From assembly GCA_017625725.1 (NCBI GenBank), contig JAGAKH010000119.1, positions 1 to 62,121 of the forward strand: a stretch of DNA of 62,121 nucleotides. The letters run 5' to 3'. Under the pieces are notes generated by a model. The model ran no database searches and was not told the origin of the DNA. It saw nothing but the letters and a program-made list of their open reading frames with translations. Shown in pieces: positions 60,207 through 62,121 of the stretch (position 1 is the stretch's first letter; each line of letters begins with the position of its first letter). The stretch comes from Bacteroidales bacterium. Its GTDB lineage: Bacteria > Bacteroidota > Bacteroidia > Bacteroidales > UBA932. The translations under genes were made by a program, and so were the position numbers.

Positions 60207-62111
60207 ATGAAACTGCCCGGAAACATGTCGACAATTGCCGGCAAGACCTATAAAGGCCAGAAGGATGACGAGGGTCGTCCTCACGGTCATGGCACCATGG
60301 AATATTCCACAAAGACAGAAAAGAAATACAAGTACGAGGGACATTTCGAACACGGAGTGAGATCAGGCTATGGAGTGTGGCATGAGACCATCCGGTTCAT
60401 CCGTGAATATGAGCCATGGGAGTGGGCACAGATGGGAGAGTACGACAGCGCAGGCAGATTGATTCATCCGAACACGAAACCTGGCCCTCGTAGGGAGGTC
60501 GTCAACAGTTGGGATGAGAAGTTCAGAGGATGGTGGAAGAACGATGATGCTGTCCACAGCCTGAAACACAAGAAGTACGCTGACTGGCAGTCTGACCATT
60601 TTGAAGATGAAAAGAGTCTGAAAGATCTGATCGATTTCAAAGCGGTCAGAATGTTGCCTCAACCGATGGTTTACAGACTCATGACCAGCGACAACGCGTA
60701 TGCCAGACATGCATACAGCTTATGGCTTTGGACATGCCAAAAAGACTGCGATTCTCTAAAAAAAGCATTCAGGATTTTTGAGGAGTCTGCACATGCAGGC
60801 ATTGCCGATGCTCTGCAGATGATGTCAAGAATGTACTATCTTGGAGAGGCATATGATGAAGAGACTGGAAAGTTTGTGATGGATCGTAAACTTTCCCAAG
60901 GACTGACAGCCCAGGCAATAGAGAAAGGAAGTATTCTCGCAAAACTCAGACATAACAGAGATCTCTTCTTTGGCACAACAGAGGTCTCGGAGGATAGGGC
61001 TTCCGCCATTGCAGAAGCTGAACGTGAGTCATCGGAGATCTTCAGTGAATCGATTCTCTGGACAGAGCAACTCGGATGCTTTTACGAAATCGAAGGTGAG
61101 AGAGAAAAAGCCATCAAGGCATACGAGAAGTGTATCATCAACGGATATTATGCTCCGATCTACGACCTTGCTCTGATATATCTGGAAGATGGAGATGAGG
61201 GATACTATGAAACCTTGATGAAAGTCGGAATGGAGCTGGGCGTACCGGACTGCCGGATCCTGGGATTTGAGAATGAGCACAGGTGGGAGTCTCTCAGCGG
61301 TGACGAAAGGCTTGACATATACCGCCAGATGAAGAGGAATCTGCCGAAAGGCATTGCACAGGGCAGCGGGATATGTGCATATATTTTAGCAGATGCATTG
61401 CTGAACGGCAAATTCGGATTTGATATAGATCTGCGCATGGGAAAGGAATATGCTGACATTGCATTGACCTACGGCTTCAATTCGGGTGCTGCTTTGGTCA
61501 TTGAGGCTGCGGAGATACTTCAGGATCCTGAATTCATATCTGATGACGAGCTGTTGAAGCTGAGGTACGATGCCTTGCGATATGGCATTGAAGAACAGCT
61601 TGATTATGTCATCAAGAATAAGGACACATACTCAGAGATGGGATACGGCGATGAGATTGAAAAAGTCTGGATGCCTATGTGGAAAAAGAACCATCCGGAG
61701 GCTAAGACTCAGGTCTCACCTTCTGTAATCATCATACAGCCTTCAGGAGCAGCTTCCGTTGTAGAAGCAGATGTGTTTGCCATGTCATATCGAGAAATGC
61801 GTCAGCTTATCGATGCAGAAGGACTTGATGCAGTCCATTTCTCGGAACCTTTGAATCAGATCACGAAGGCTTGCGCATTCAGAGGGTATCAGATTGCAAT
61901 GTATGCAGACAGGAACGGATATGCAAAGGACCTTCCGGATAACGCAATCGGTACTATGCTTTATGGAACCGGTGCCGAAATACGAGGTGCCGTAATCATT
62001 GCCCTTGAAGACAACAAGTACGACACCCATTCGTTCCATTTCAAGGAAGATCTTGAATCGGTATTATCGAAAATTTCCACAATCACTGGAAATCTGTTGA
62101 GAATGGATTGA
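60207..62111 (+). CDS. MORN- and Sel1-like-repeat protein with DUF3846-like C-terminal domain
   Basis: 634 residues, no signal peptide. The N-terminus has two MORN-type repeats (YKGQKDDEGRPHGHGTM and YEGHFEHGVRSGYGVW, about 15-60). The middle (about 160-500) is helical with Sel1/TPR-like units such as ESAHAGIADALQMMSRMYYLGEAY and KAIKAYEKCIINGYYAPIYDLALIYLEDGD. The C-terminal part (about 515-634) begins with a beta-rich stretch and contains MYADRNGYAKDLPDNAIGTMLYG followed by IRGAVIIAL. That block resembles the DUF3846 pattern from phage and plasmid proteins, by eye only. A cytoplasmic scaffold is likely; function is unknown. Confidence 0.7.
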   Translation: MKLPGNMSTIAGKTYKGQKDDEGRPHGHGTMEYSTKTEKKYKYEGHFEHGVRSGYGVWHETIRFIREYEPWEWAQMGEYDSAGRLIHPNTKPGPRREVVNSWDEKFRGWWKNDDAVHSLKHKKYADWQSDHFEDEKSLKDLIDFKAVRMLPQPMVYRLMTSDNAYARHAYSLWLWTCQKDCDSLKKAFRIFEESAHAGIADALQMMSRMYYLGEAYDEETGKFVMDRKLSQGLTAQAIEKGSILAKLRHNRDLFFGTTEVSEDRASAIAEAERESSEIFSESILWTEQLGCFYEIEGEREKAIKAYEKCIINGYYAPIYDLALIYLEDGDEGYYETLMKVGMELGVPDCRILGFENEHRWESLSGDERLDIYRQMKRNLPKGIAQGSGICAYILADALLNGKFGFDIDLRMGKEYADIALTYGFNSGAALVIEAAEILQDPEFISDDELLKLRYDALRYGIEEQLDYVIKNKDTYSEMGYGDEIEKVWMPMWKKNHPEAKTQVSPSVIIIQPSGAASVVEADVFAMSYREMRQLIDAEGLDAVHFSEPLNQITKACAFRGYQIAMYADRNGYAKDLPDNAIGTMLYGTGAEIRGAVIIALEDNKYDTHSFHFKEDLESVLSKISTITGNLLRMD

Positions 62112-62121
62112 CAGCGCCTCA

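Overview
The window is chromosomal DNA of a gut-type Bacteroidales bacterium (Bacteroidota). The evidence is SusC/SusD-type nutrient import genes, a hybrid two-component regulator with an AraC output domain, TAnnTTTG promoter elements instead of Shine-Dalgarno-led starts, a eukaryote-like IleS, and conserved Bacteroidota-only small proteins. Genus cannot be fixed from the sequence alone.

Left edge (1-3.3 kb): a probable IS21-like element end, a gene fragment behind it, a tRNA-Arg(UCU) with promoter and terminator, then a minus-strand group (DUF368 lipid-carrier transporter, a DUF6913-like protein, a PfkB sugar/nucleoside kinase). A divergent promoter pair separates these from a flippase-like membrane protein.

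4.4-20.7 kb is a compact polysaccharide utilization locus: GH127 arabinofuranosidase-like lipoprotein, a stand-alone beta-sandwich lipoprotein, a hybrid sensor/regulator, SusC, SusD, and three tandem paralogous lipoproteins. Each of the three joins the same beta-sandwich domain to a five-bladed-propeller glycosidase-like domain. This domain family, present four times, is the best candidate for something undescribed. The presumed logic is glycan binding at the surface (SusD plus the sandwich domains), cleavage by the propeller enzymes, import by SusC, final trimming by the cysteine-nucleophile GH127, and induction through the hybrid sensor.

20.7-25.5 kb holds housekeeping genes (der, a small Cys-rich membrane protein, prs, engB, xseA, xseB). 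25.5-36.4 kb is a glycogen locus: branching enzyme, GH133 debranching enzyme, GT4 transferase, GH57 amylase with a histone-H1-like tail, and one 1411-residue protein fusing a GT3 glycogen synthase to a GT35 phosphorylase. 36.4-46.1 kb is again housekeeping (ribF, greA, HIT protein, thioredoxin-fold lipoprotein, tsaB, cvpA, ileS, DksA-like, lspA, small outer-membrane barrel).

46.2-59.6 kb, all on the minus strand, is a tripartite efflux locus: TolC-like channel, HlyD-like adaptor, three MacB/FtsX-like permeases (one broken by a single-base frameshift), one ATPase, and downstream an NtrC-type regulator and its histidine kinase on their own promoter. Upstream of the TolC gene sit a sigma54-like element and a helically phased triple operator. 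REP-like palindromes fill gaps inside the locus. 59.6-60.2 kb is non-coding and contains a candidate structured RNA. The window ends with a MORN/Sel1-repeat protein.
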